From positions 1-64,000 of the forward strand of contig CAKSTF010000006.1 of assembly GCA_934491515.1 (NCBI GenBank): a stretch of DNA of 64,000 nt, written 5' to 3'. The notes below the pieces were generated by a model. The model made no database searches and was not told where the DNA came from. It worked only from the letters and a program-made list of their open reading frames with translations. Shown one piece after another: positions 33,001 through 41,390 of the stretch. The position numbers and the translations under genes were made by a program. Position 1 is the stretch's first letter. Each line of letters begins with the position of its first letter. The DNA comes from an uncultured Eubacteriales bacterium. GTDB lineage: Bacteria; Bacillota; Clostridia; Oscillospirales; Acutalibacteraceae.

Positions 33001-34882
33001 CGTTAATTTCAAAATGTCCGGCGGCACTATCGAAGGTTACGTTCTCTTTAACAAGGGTACGTTTACCGTAAGCGACACTGCCAAGATCACAGGCGGCGCA
33101 CCCAACCTTACCATAGTAAACGATAAGATTGTTGTAGGCGCACTTACCGACGGTGCAAACATCGGCATCACCGCTTCGGGCAAATTCTCCGATACGGGCG
33201 CAGAGTATAAGAAGTACTTCACTTCCGACGACGCTGACCTCCAGGTAGTTGAAGATAACGGCGGTCTTAAACTTTTAAGCAGCCATTCGCACTATGCTTG
33301 CGGCAAGCCCGAGGGCACTACCGACGAAATAAAGGGTCACAGCCACAAGGACGAAAAGGTTATTTACTATGCTCCGCTTACGCAGGAAATGATAAAGAAT
33401 ACCTACGGCAACAAACTTCCGCTTTCCGGCAGTTTCTACCTTAAAGAAGATATAACCGTAACATCTCAGGCAAATCTTGAAGATAACTTTGATATTTGCT
33501 TTAACGGTCACACGATAACGGTAAGCACCAATAACAGACTTATGCTTTTGGGCTACAAAGTTTCCGATACCAAAGATACGGTTGTAAACTTCACCGACTG
33601 CGTAGGTAACGGCGGCGTTAAAAAGACGCTTGCAAAAGGCACAAACTCCGGCGCTATCATTCAGCGTAATGATAAAAACGACAAGGGCAAGGAAACAGGC
33701 GTAGAGGTTAACTTCTATGGAGGTAAGTTTGATGCATCCGCGCACAAATCCACCGCTGCGGCTACACTTTTCCAGCTTGACTGTTCGGCTAATAAGAAGG
33801 ATAAGGGAACTGTAAACATTTACGACGGCGAGTTTATAGGCGGTATTACAACAAATTCTTCAGGCTCTATAAGACTTATCCGTTCTACAGTACTTAATAT
33901 GTACGGCGGCACAATAAAGGGTGGCACCGCAACAATTGGCGGTAACGTAAATGTATCAAACGGCACAACCTTTAACCTTAAAGGCGGCATCGTAGAAGGC
34001 GGTAAGGCAGTAGGTACTGCCAAAACTTCCGGCGGTATCAGCTATTCCGATACGGTTTACGGCGGCAACATTCATGTTGAAGGCACGCTTAACATTGACG
34101 GCGGCACTGTAAAGGGCGGCGTTTCCAAGTCCGTAGGCGACTACAAAGAAGCATTCGGCGGAAACATCACCATAATGACCACCGGTAAATTCAATATGAA
34201 GAGCGGCGAAGTGCTTGACGGTACAGCCACCAACGGCGGTAATATCTCCTTTAACAGCAATACCACTGCTGCCGAAATCAGCGGCGGTACGATTAAGGGC
34301 GGTAAAGCGGTTAGACTTTCAAACGACAACAAAGTCGGTTCCACCAACGGTTGGGGCGGCAACGGCGGTAACATTGTAGTTTACGGCGGCAACCTTAACC
34401 TTAAGGGCGGCAATATTGAAGACGGTAATGCAGCAGGCAGCAACGGCGGCGGCGGTAACATATTCGTCCGCATCTCAAGCGGTACCAATTACGGTAAACT
34501 TGTAATGTCCGGCGGTACTGTTAAGGGCGGTATTTCCGCAACCGACAAGGCAGGAGCAAACCTTGTTGTAACCAACAATGACAATACTGCTTTTGAAATG
34601 TCCGGCGGTACTATTGAAGGCTATGCGTTCCTTAGACAGGGCAAATTTACGGTAAGCGGAACTGCCAAGATTACAGGCGGCGACACAAACCTTAAGATTG
34701 CTTCCGGAAAGAAGATTACCGTAGGCGAACTTAAAGACGGCGCTAAGATCGGCATAACCATGGCGGCAGCACCCGGCAAGTTTGCCGACGCAGGCAAAGA
34801 CGCTATCGGTTACTTTACTTCTGATAACGAACTGTACAATGTATCTGTAGACGGCGGCGGACTTGCGCTTACAGTAAAGTAA
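30059..34882 (+). CDS. Giant membrane-anchored beta-helix surface protein, copy 1
   Basis: This 1607-residue protein has a short basic cytoplasmic tail, a signal anchor (about 15-33) and an extracellular rest. Residues ~48-555 are three copies of a ~165-residue module marked by '(Y/F)WN..R', 'D.DGYY.F.L', 'FGL....G.I' and 'VGD.I.G..N....Y.F'. A CxxC knuckle lies near residue 560 ('YCQHCGK'). A first GG-repeat right-handed beta-helix follows (about 640-1060). An 'HSHYACGK' hinge near 1075 leads to a second beta-helix (about 1110-1590). Both helices end in a shared cap 'FTSD...V..(N/G)GGL.L'. There is no sortase signal. Inferred role: surface adhesin or scaffold, possibly glycan-binding. The ribosome binding site is AAGGAGGG. 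Confidence 0.85.
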   Translation: MKKTGFKKFLLSKWTLIIAAVLVVAAAGTVTALNWNNWFGKTEDTAVVASKDIFWNVDRDEYAYKSDSFTSSRVPDKDDGYYHVLFSNVTQQGRAVTRRVADKKVVDKIDRLRAMGLKFDDKGIVVDVIPLEELGDTISVKRGYVVETKEDGTTVEIDTSESLDGVRYSVKVPALALRVDVCGATGSVGKTLEGNLEEGDCIWAISDKKDNIRYVFLTNRTVVGTLYWNKTRQYDSKLMKTKRTPDADGYYSFELAANGTCEVYKTKDIKIANQMDAQAARTFGLEVGEGNIITAYKSVRDTTGGNGFGSWYNITEINDKKVTAVKYAKGNDTGTTITGTLANKCHVYDVTDLPGTTYGAVTELKVGDQIQGWKNSKAQICYIFVLGGRTVDSDMYWNTSRKWSSGKWTRTAEADGRYVFKLGVASKGTIQEFWTRDAKLAQELDEKYPGQCFGLKLNGNQIIGHYTAAQVSGGASWGSWYDITSKDGNKLHAKKIASGSDKGTEIDGELADKCYIINTQDGCKQTTVDVGDRVHGMRNNIGKVSYLFIINKAPKVVKTSYCQHCGKNVAWYGFGGGTSTKDGAHYVLLDDIKLESQFNVGATGNTTTKYTVTDNVLDLAGHKLTGKIRTIAVQRMCKLSIMDSVGGGVITSSNTEVSDMGLGVWARESSTVDMYGGTIDMTGVKNNGFYGTSVAVLNGATFNLRGGTIKGGTSLTVKGVRSDGKDTDPIRGWGGNVYVGGNATFNMSGGTITGGTAGLGGNIFAGSNSVFNLSGGVIEGGKAVGTPRTTAGGTEYSFGINGGNMYTEGKINITGGTIKGGYAKGTGDYYEAGGGNVALFHSGTLTMSGGSVEDGVSTNGGNFYVYNSTNASVISGGTVKGGSAERLANDGQKINGGNNTNGWGGNGGNFYVMGGKLDIKDEGVIEGGKANGSNGGGGNIALRNRNATVSGVVNMSGGTIKNGTSVTNKAGANLVVYNATNVNFKMSGGTIEGYVLFNKGTFTVSDTAKITGGAPNLTIVNDKIVVGALTDGANIGITASGKFSDTGAEYKKYFTSDDADLQVVEDNGGLKLLSSHSHYACGKPEGTTDEIKGHSHKDEKVIYYAPLTQEMIKNTYGNKLPLSGSFYLKEDITVTSQANLEDNFDICFNGHTITVSTNNRLMLLGYKVSDTKDTVVNFTDCVGNGGVKKTLAKGTNSGAIIQRNDKNDKGKETGVEVNFYGGKFDASAHKSTAAATLFQLDCSANKKDKGTVNIYDGEFIGGITTNSSGSIRLIRSTVLNMYGGTIKGGTATIGGNVNVSNGTTFNLKGGIVEGGKAVGTAKTSGGISYSDTVYGGNIHVEGTLNIDGGTVKGGVSKSVGDYKEAFGGNITIMTTGKFNMKSGEVLDGTATNGGNISFNSNTTAAEISGGTIKGGKAVRLSNDNKVGSTNGWGGNGGNIVVYGGNLNLKGGNIEDGNAAGSNGGGGNIFVRISSGTNYGKLVMSGGTVKGGISATDKAGANLVVTNNDNTAFEMSGGTIEGYAFLRQGKFTVSGTAKITGGDTNLKIASGKKITVGELKDGAKIGITMAAAPGKFADAGKDAIGYFTSDNELYNVSVDGGGLALTVK

Positions 34883-34913
34883 TCCGATTAAACAGATTTC
34901 ATAATATCTGCTT

Positions 34914-34951
34914 ACAGCAGGGAAACAGCAATGTTTTCCTGCTGTTTTTTT
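34914..34951 (+). terminator. Terminator after beta-helix copy 1
   Basis: A 13-bp stem (ACAGCAGGGAAAC with its complement, one G-T) and a 6-nt loop are followed by TTTTTTT. Confidence 0.93.
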
Positions 34952-35084
34952 GTCTTTTTTACACCGGATAATTTTTACAACAACTTAAACAAATGCCAAA
35001 AGTTTATTTAAGTAATATTGCACAATGTATATATTTTTTTACTACTTAACAGCAATTTATAATAATTTTTCCAAACATTATCAT

Positions 35085-35113
35085 TTGTATTTGTGCATGT
35101 TTCATGTTATAAA
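35085..35113 (+). promoter_or_regulatory. Possible promoter of the second ceramidase-like/beta-helix pair
   Basis: TTGTAT (35085-35090), a 17-nt spacer and TATAAA (35108-35113), 141 nt before the start codon. The rest of the 300-nt gap is AT-rich and holds no gene I can support. Confidence 0.5.
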
Positions 35114-35253
35114 AGTATTGTAAAAACATATTAAAGTGCGCCATACTATCTTGCGATTTGATTGTGCAGTTTGCATTAAAATATCAAGTTTGCGATAAAG
35201 GCGTTACTTTACTACCCCCCGAAATGTGTAGTAGAAAGAAAGGCAGGAAAATT

Positions 35254-36735
35254 ATGAAAAAATTGATTTCGGTTTTTTTGGCGGTTGCAATGCTTTTTGC
35301 GCTTACCGCCTGCGGCAGTAAAAAAGCCGATACCGCTTCCGGAAAATTGAATCTTTCGATTTCCGACAAGTACAAGGGGCAGTTCCGCGTGGGATTTGCC
35401 CGTATGGAAATTTTACCGGACGATTCTGTACCTTTGTCAGGCTACGGCAACACGCAAAACCGTATGTCTATCGGTTACCGCGACGTTTTGTATGTGGACG
35501 CTACCGCGATATCCGATAAGGATAACAACACGGTAATTATTATGGCGTTCGATAACATCGGAATATACAACACCGCCACGAACGAAAACCTTTTAAGTGC
35601 GGTTTCAAAGAAAACCGGGGTGCCTGTAGGTAATATTGCCTGCAATGCGTCGCACACACACTCCGCACCCGATACTTCCATGGCTTCGATAGATACGGTT
35701 GCGGATTATATTGTAAAACTTACTAATAATTTTGCCGAAGCGGCATACCGGGCTATGAACAACCGCGTTCCGGCTAAAATGTTTATCGGCGAGACCGAGA
35801 CTGTGGGGCTAAACTTTGTACGCCACTATTTTGCGCAGCGTACCACGGGTGAGACAATAGCCCTCGGCGATAACCATAACAGCGTTGACTTTTCGGGCAC
35901 TATAACAAAGCACACTACCGACGCCGACCCCACGCTTTACCTTTTAAAGTTTGAGCGCGAGGGCGAAAAGGACGTTTATCTTACAAACTTCCGCGCGCAT
36001 CCCACCCTTACAGGCGCTTCCGGCACAAGTTACGATATTTCATCGGACTTTGTGGGTATCTACCGCGAAGAATTTGAAAAAGCAGTTAAGGACAGTTATT
36101 GTTCATATCTTCAGGGCGCGGCGGGCAACCTAAACGCTTTCAGCAGAATTGAAAGCGAGACAAAAAGCAGGTATTTCCGCGAGCACGGCAAAATGCTTTC
36201 CGAGTATGCCGTAACGCTTTCCAAAAATCTTAAAGAGATTGAAACGGGAAAAGTTGCCGCAAAACGCTTTGAGTATGTAGGACAGGTAAACCATACCGAA
36301 GATAACAAACTTGCAGCCGCACAAATAGTTGCCGCGCACTGGAAAACAAGCACCAGCGCTACGGAAACCACGCGTCTTGCGGTTAAATATGATATTGCAA
36401 GTCCTTACCACGCAAACGCTATTATCGCAAAAGCAAAACTCGGCAAAACCCTTAAAATTAATTTGTCGGTTATCGGCATAGGTGATGTGGGTCTTACATT
36501 TGTTCCTTTTGAACAGTTTGATACAAACGCCATTCAGATACAGGAAGGCTCGCCTTATAAATACACCATTGCAATGGGTTATACTAACGGCGTTATCGGC
36601 TACATACCATCTGAATTCGGTTACGAATACGGCTGTTACGAATCCGATACCGGCAGATTTGCACCCGGCACGGGCGAGGACATCGCAAACCGACTTGTAA
36701 AAGAGTTAAAAACACTTAAGAACACTGCGAAGTAA
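35254..36735 (+). CDS. Neutral-ceramidase-fold lipoprotein, copy 2
   Basis: The 493-residue paralogue of the gene at 28558 has the same order of motifs: lipobox 'FALTAC', opening 'QFRVGFARMEILPDDSVPLSGYG', metal motif 'NASHTHSAPD' (about residue 132), 'VGLNFVRHYFAQ', 'FRAHPTLTG', and 'LQGAAGNLN'. The two copies share long identical blocks such as 'NFVRHYFAQ' and 'ALGDNH' but differ throughout, so the duplication is old. The start ATG 35254 has AGGCAGGA upstream. It is followed after 20 nt by the second giant beta-helix gene. Confidence 0.82.
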   Translation: MKKLISVFLAVAMLFALTACGSKKADTASGKLNLSISDKYKGQFRVGFARMEILPDDSVPLSGYGNTQNRMSIGYRDVLYVDATAISDKDNNTVIIMAFDNIGIYNTATNENLLSAVSKKTGVPVGNIACNASHTHSAPDTSMASIDTVADYIVKLTNNFAEAAYRAMNNRVPAKMFIGETETVGLNFVRHYFAQRTTGETIALGDNHNSVDFSGTITKHTTDADPTLYLLKFEREGEKDVYLTNFRAHPTLTGASGTSYDISSDFVGIYREEFEKAVKDSYCSYLQGAAGNLNAFSRIESETKSRYFREHGKMLSEYAVTLSKNLKEIETGKVAAKRFEYVGQVNHTEDNKLAAAQIVAAHWKTSTSATETTRLAVKYDIASPYHANAIIAKAKLGKTLKINLSVIGIGDVGLTFVPFEQFDTNAIQIQEGSPYKYTIAMGYTNGVIGYIPSEFGYEYGCYESDTGRFAPGTGEDIANRLVKELKTLKNTAK

Positions 36736-36755
36736 CGGGAAAGGAGAAACGCATA

Positions 36756-39700
36756 ATGAAAAAAAGTTTTAAAAGTATTCTGCTTTCAAAATGGACGATT
36801 ATCGCGGCGGCGGTGCTTGTTGTTGCGGCAGCAGCGACCGTTACGGCGTTAAACTGGAACAACTGGTTTAAAAAGGAAGAGACTGATACCTCTGTCTCGG
36901 CTTCAAAAGACCTTTTTATAAACGTTGACCGTACCGACTACATATATCAGTACGGCGCAGAAAAAACCACCCGTAAGCCCGATAAAAACGACGGCTATTA
37001 CCACGTATCGTTTGTTAACGTTACGCAGGGACGTAAGGTAACGCGCCGTGTTAAAAACCTTAAGGTGCTTAACCAGGTAGACGGCAACGAGATTATGGGT
37101 CTTAAACTGGACTCTAACGGCGTGGTTGTGGGCGTAATCCCGCTTGAAGAAATGGGCGAGACCATATCCGTTCACCGCGCTTACGTTACCGAGGACGCAA
37201 AGGACGGTAAAGTTAAACTTTGCACTGCTTCTGACGGCGACGGTATAGAATACGAATTTGAAATTCCCGACAACATAATAAAACTTGATATTTCAGGTTC
37301 TTCGGGTGAAGCCGGAACAAGAATTGACGGCAATATACTTGAAGGTGACCGCATAACGGTTCTTTCAAACAAAGACGGCAAGGCAAACTATGTTTTTGTT
37401 GACGAACGCACGGTAGTAGGCACCCTTTATTGGCTGAAAACGCGTATGTGGGACTCCAAACTCGGTGTCAGCACAAGGCCCAGGGACAACGAAGGCTATT
37501 GGCACTTTGAACTTGCCGCAAACGGCAAACTCGACACTTACAAAACAAAGGACGCGGAAATCGCGTCGCTTATGGATAAAAACACCGCGCAGTGCTTCGG
37601 TCTTACGGTAGAAGACGGAAATATTATAACGGATTACTTCAGTTACAGAACGATCTGCAAGGGTGGTATATTCGCTTCTTACTATACCGTTACCGAAATA
37701 GACGGCACAAATATATCGGTTAAAAAGGTTTCAAGCGGTTCAAACCTCGGTAAGACCGCTACGGGCATTCTTACAAAGAAATGCTATATATACGATGTAT
37801 CGGGAACTCCTTACACCGATTACGGCGCTGCTACCGAACTTAAGGTAGGCGACCAGATTCAGGGCGTATACAACGCCAGAAACAAGGTTTGCTATCTTTA
37901 TGTTGTTGGCGGCAGAACAGTTAGCCCGAAATCCGACGTTTACTGGAGCACTTCAAGAAAGTGGAGCAACAATACCTGGACCAGAAAGCCCGAGGCGGAC
38001 GGCAGGTATGTATTCACTCTCGGTATAGCAAGCAAAGGCGTTGTTGAAGAGTTCTGGACGCGTGACGCAGCGCTTGCAAAGCGTATCGACCAGGATTACG
38101 CCGCACCTTGCTTCGGTCTTAAACTGAACGGTCACGAAATACTCGACGTTTTCAACGCAAAATATGTAACCGGCGGTATTTCTTACGCATCGTGGTATGT
38201 GATTGATTCCATAAACGGAAAAACCGTAACTGCCAGCAAAACAACCGACGGCAAGACAACAACCGTTTCCGCAGACCTTGCAGACGATTACATCGCGATA
38301 AATACAAAGGCAAACTGCAAAAAGGACACCCTGCACGCGGGCGACAAAATACACTGCCTTAAAGATAATATGGGCAATCTGAAAATCGTATATATTATAG
38401 AAAAGGCCAATATAGCGGTTAAGACCGGATATTGCTCGCACTGTAATAAAACGGTTCCGTGGTATGCTTTTACGGGCGCTGCCTCCACAAAGGACGGTAT
38501 GCACTACGTTTTGACCGAAGACATAAAATCCGGTCCGCAGTTTAACGTAGGATCGGCTGCAAACACGCTGTTCAAGTACACGGCGGTTGATACTGTTCTT
38601 GACCTTGCGGGTCACAAATATTCCGCAAAAATGCGCGCGGTTGCCGTGCAGATGCACTGCAAGTTCACACTTATTGACTCGGTGGGCGGCGGCGTTATAA
38701 CCACCGAAAACCGCGAATATGCGGACATGGGCTTCGGCGTATGGCTGCGCAACTTTGCACAGTTTGATATGCGCGGCGGCACCATAGATATGACAGGCTT
38801 TAAAAACGTTGCCCTTGCGGGCACATCGGTTTCCGTATCCGGCGGCGCTACCTTCAATATGTACGACGGCGCTACGATAAAGGGCGGTATGTCCTATTAC
38901 GGCAAAGGCACCAAGAGTGACGGTAAGGTTGTTACGGGCGGCGGTGCAGGCGGCAATATTGCGCTTAACACTTCCGGCAAAGCTACCGACAAGGCAACAG
39001 GCAAGGTTGTAGAATACGGCGGCGCGGTATTCAATATGTACGGCGGCACCGTTTCGGGCGGCTACGTTTGCGGAACAGAAGATTACGTTACAACCACCAC
39101 GTACGGCGGAAACGTTTATATGACAAAGAACACCGCCTTTAATATGTACGGTGGTACCGTATCAGGCGGCACGGCTGTTGGTACAGGCGGTAATATTGCC
39201 AACAACGGCGGCACATTTACAATAAGCGGCGGCACGGTTACCGGCGGTAAAGCCCTTAAACACCGCAACAAGTCGGGCGGCTGGGGCGACGGCCACGGCG
39301 GCAACTTCTATAACTCCGCCAAAATCAATGTTAACGGCGGCGTTATAGAAAAAGGCTTCTGCGATAACGGCGCTTTAGGCGGCGGCAACTTCTCTTCTAA
39401 TACCGATAATTCGATTATAACAATGACGGACGGTATCGTAAAAGACGGCGTTTCCGCAGTTAAGGGCGAAGGCAACATATTCCTTTGGAATAAAGCGGGC
39501 AGCACCTTTAAAATGTCCGGCGGTACGGTTACAAACACCACCGCTGCACAGGACGGTATGTTTAACGGCGGCGTTTATGTAAGCAACGGCAAGGTTGAAG
39601 TTTCGGGCACGGCAAAGATAACCGGTGAAAACGACGCAATACTTTACCTTGCAAACAGCAAACCAATCACCGCAACCGATCTTAAAGACGGCGCGCTTAT

Positions 39701-41318
39701 AGTTCTTGATATGAAAACTTCCGGCGTGTTTGCCGAAAACGCAAAAGCGTTCAAGGATAACTTCAAGGCCGCCGGCGCCGATTACGGTGTGGATGCAGAC
39801 GGCGAAAATCTTATCCTTTACAACACCAAGGAACATATCCACTGCGTGTGCGGTAAGGCGGTTTCAAAGGCAACCGATATAGGCGACCACAAAACCCATG
39901 AAAAGGTAAGTTACGAGCCGCTTACACAGGCAAAGATAAACGCCTTAGGCAGCAAACTCCCGACAAGCGGCAACTATTATCTTGCGGAAAACATAAACAT
40001 TATGTATCAGGCGGCAAATACGGGCGATATAAACATCTGCTTTAACGGATTTACCATCAACAGCAATACAAGCGGCACGTCCGCAGGCAGACCGTACCTT
40101 TTGGGTAATACCAAACCGGCCGCTATGGATGTTGCCGGCACAACGGAAGTGTCCGTTACGTTTACCGACTGTAAGTCGGGCGGCGGCATTAAAAAGACCG
40201 ACGCAAAATCAAGCGCATACGGCGCAATGCTTATCATAAATGCGAACCATAAAGTAACACTTGATATCTACGGCGGAACATTTGATTCTTCGGGCGTATC
40301 CTCTACAAACAGCGGCGGTCTTTTGGCAATGGCAGGCAGTTCGGTTGCCAATATGTACGGCGGCACGTTTATAGGCGCTTCAAAAGCCAAAGCGGGCGGC
40401 AGCGTGTTTATCTCAAGCAAGGACGTTGTGTTTAACATTTACGAAGGCGAGATTAAAAACGGTAACGCAAACGGCACCGCCGCTACCAAGAACGGAGTTA
40501 GTTACAGCAAGGAAATATGGGGCGGTAACTTCTATGTTCAGGGAACGCTTAATATGTACGGCGGCAAGATATCCGGCGGCATCGCCAAGGGTGCCGGCGA
40601 CTACGAAGAGGGATTCGGCGGTAATATTTATCTGGGCGCTACCGGCAAGTTCAATCTTAAGGACGGCACGGTAGAAGGCGGCTCTGCTTCCGACGGCGGC
40701 AACATCGCTGCAGTAGGCGCTACGGCTCAGGTCAACGTTTCCGGCGGAACCGTTAAGGACGGTAAAGCAGTACGCCTTGCAAACGACAACGCCATTTCAA
40801 GCAACGGCTGGGGCGGAAAAGGCGGTAATATATTTGCAAATACCGCAAAAATAACCGTTTCCGGCGGTAAGATTACGGGCGGTTCTTCCAACCATAACGT
40901 TCAGGCGGGCGGAAATATTGCTATCAGAGAAGCCGCTGCCACACTTACGGTAACAGGCGGCGAAATCTCCGGCGGTATTGCCACGGCAAGGGCAAGGGCT
41001 GCCAATATCGAAATATACAACGATGCTACCGCTAAATTCAGCGGCGGAAAGGTAACGGGCGGTGTGTCACTCCTTAAAGGTAAGGTTGAACTTTCCGGTA
41101 AGGCAAACATATCCGGCGGCAGCACAAACCTCTTTATTGCAAGCGGTTGCAAAATTACCGTAGGCACGCTTGACAGCACTGCAAATATCGGTATTTCAAT
41201 GACCGCGCCCGGTAAGTTTGCGGACGCAGGCAAAGATTATGCAGCAAACTTTACCTCCGACAGCAGCGCATATAAGGTAGACGTTGACGGCAGCGGACTT
41301 AAACTTGCAGCCAACTGA
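36756..41318 (+). CDS. Giant membrane-anchored beta-helix surface protein, copy 2
   Basis: The 1520-residue paralogue of the gene at 30059 has a nearly identical anchor ('LLSKWTIIAAAVLVVAAAAT', 'VTALNWNNWF'). It has the same three N-terminal ~165-residue modules, a CxxC knuckle 'YCSHCNK' near residue 560, a first beta-helix (about 640-985), an 'HIHCVCGK' hinge near 1026 and a second beta-helix to the C-terminus with the cap 'FTSDSSAYKVDVDGSGLKL'. The beta-helix regions diverge most and differ in repeat number, while the N-terminal modules align well. The ribosome binding site is AAAGGAG. A terminator follows. Inferred to be surface-exposed; the ligand is unknown. Confidence 0.85.
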   Translation: MKKSFKSILLSKWTIIAAAVLVVAAAATVTALNWNNWFKKEETDTSVSASKDLFINVDRTDYIYQYGAEKTTRKPDKNDGYYHVSFVNVTQGRKVTRRVKNLKVLNQVDGNEIMGLKLDSNGVVVGVIPLEEMGETISVHRAYVTEDAKDGKVKLCTASDGDGIEYEFEIPDNIIKLDISGSSGEAGTRIDGNILEGDRITVLSNKDGKANYVFVDERTVVGTLYWLKTRMWDSKLGVSTRPRDNEGYWHFELAANGKLDTYKTKDAEIASLMDKNTAQCFGLTVEDGNIITDYFSYRTICKGGIFASYYTVTEIDGTNISVKKVSSGSNLGKTATGILTKKCYIYDVSGTPYTDYGAATELKVGDQIQGVYNARNKVCYLYVVGGRTVSPKSDVYWSTSRKWSNNTWTRKPEADGRYVFTLGIASKGVVEEFWTRDAALAKRIDQDYAAPCFGLKLNGHEILDVFNAKYVTGGISYASWYVIDSINGKTVTASKTTDGKTTTVSADLADDYIAINTKANCKKDTLHAGDKIHCLKDNMGNLKIVYIIEKANIAVKTGYCSHCNKTVPWYAFTGAASTKDGMHYVLTEDIKSGPQFNVGSAANTLFKYTAVDTVLDLAGHKYSAKMRAVAVQMHCKFTLIDSVGGGVITTENREYADMGFGVWLRNFAQFDMRGGTIDMTGFKNVALAGTSVSVSGGATFNMYDGATIKGGMSYYGKGTKSDGKVVTGGGAGGNIALNTSGKATDKATGKVVEYGGAVFNMYGGTVSGGYVCGTEDYVTTTTYGGNVYMTKNTAFNMYGGTVSGGTAVGTGGNIANNGGTFTISGGTVTGGKALKHRNKSGGWGDGHGGNFYNSAKINVNGGVIEKGFCDNGALGGGNFSSNTDNSIITMTDGIVKDGVSAVKGEGNIFLWNKAGSTFKMSGGTVTNTTAAQDGMFNGGVYVSNGKVEVSGTAKITGENDAILYLANSKPITATDLKDGALIVLDMKTSGVFAENAKAFKDNFKAAGADYGVDADGENLILYNTKEHIHCVCGKAVSKATDIGDHKTHEKVSYEPLTQAKINALGSKLPTSGNYYLAENINIMYQAANTGDINICFNGFTINSNTSGTSAGRPYLLGNTKPAAMDVAGTTEVSVTFTDCKSGGGIKKTDAKSSAYGAMLIINANHKVTLDIYGGTFDSSGVSSTNSGGLLAMAGSSVANMYGGTFIGASKAKAGGSVFISSKDVVFNIYEGEIKNGNANGTAATKNGVSYSKEIWGGNFYVQGTLNMYGGKISGGIAKGAGDYEEGFGGNIYLGATGKFNLKDGTVEGGSASDGGNIAAVGATAQVNVSGGTVKDGKAVRLANDNAISSNGWGGKGGNIFANTAKITVSGGKITGGSSNHNVQAGGNIAIREAAATLTVTGGEISGGIATARARAANIEIYNDATAKFSGGKVTGGVSLLKGKVELSGKANISGGSTNLFIASGCKITVGTLDSTANIGISMTAPGKFADAGKDYAANFTSDSSAYKVDVDGSGLKLAAN

Positions 41319-41342
41319 GATTTCTTAAAACAGGTATAAAAC

Positions 41343-41379
41343 AAAAAGGCATCTGATTTTTAAAATCAGATGCCTTTTT
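41343..41379. terminator. Bidirectional terminator
   Basis: A 15-bp perfect stem (AAAAAGGCATCTGAT with its complement) lies between the plus-strand beta-helix gene and the minus-strand kinase, with A/T tracts for both. Confidence 0.93.
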
Positions 41380-41390
41380 ATGTTGCTGTA

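Noticed and set aside
32100..34700. Dense GGCGGT/GGCGGC repeats that could be mistaken for a CRISPR or tandem-repeat array
   Set aside because: Spacing is uneven, all repeats are in frame, and they encode the GG-repeat beta-helix; there are no unique spacers of constant size and no cas genes.
41000..41318. Sortase (LPXTG) anchor on the giant beta-helix and LRR proteins
   Set aside because: No LPXTG-like motif is present near the C-termini; anchoring is by an N-terminal (beta-helix) or C-terminal (LRR) membrane helix.
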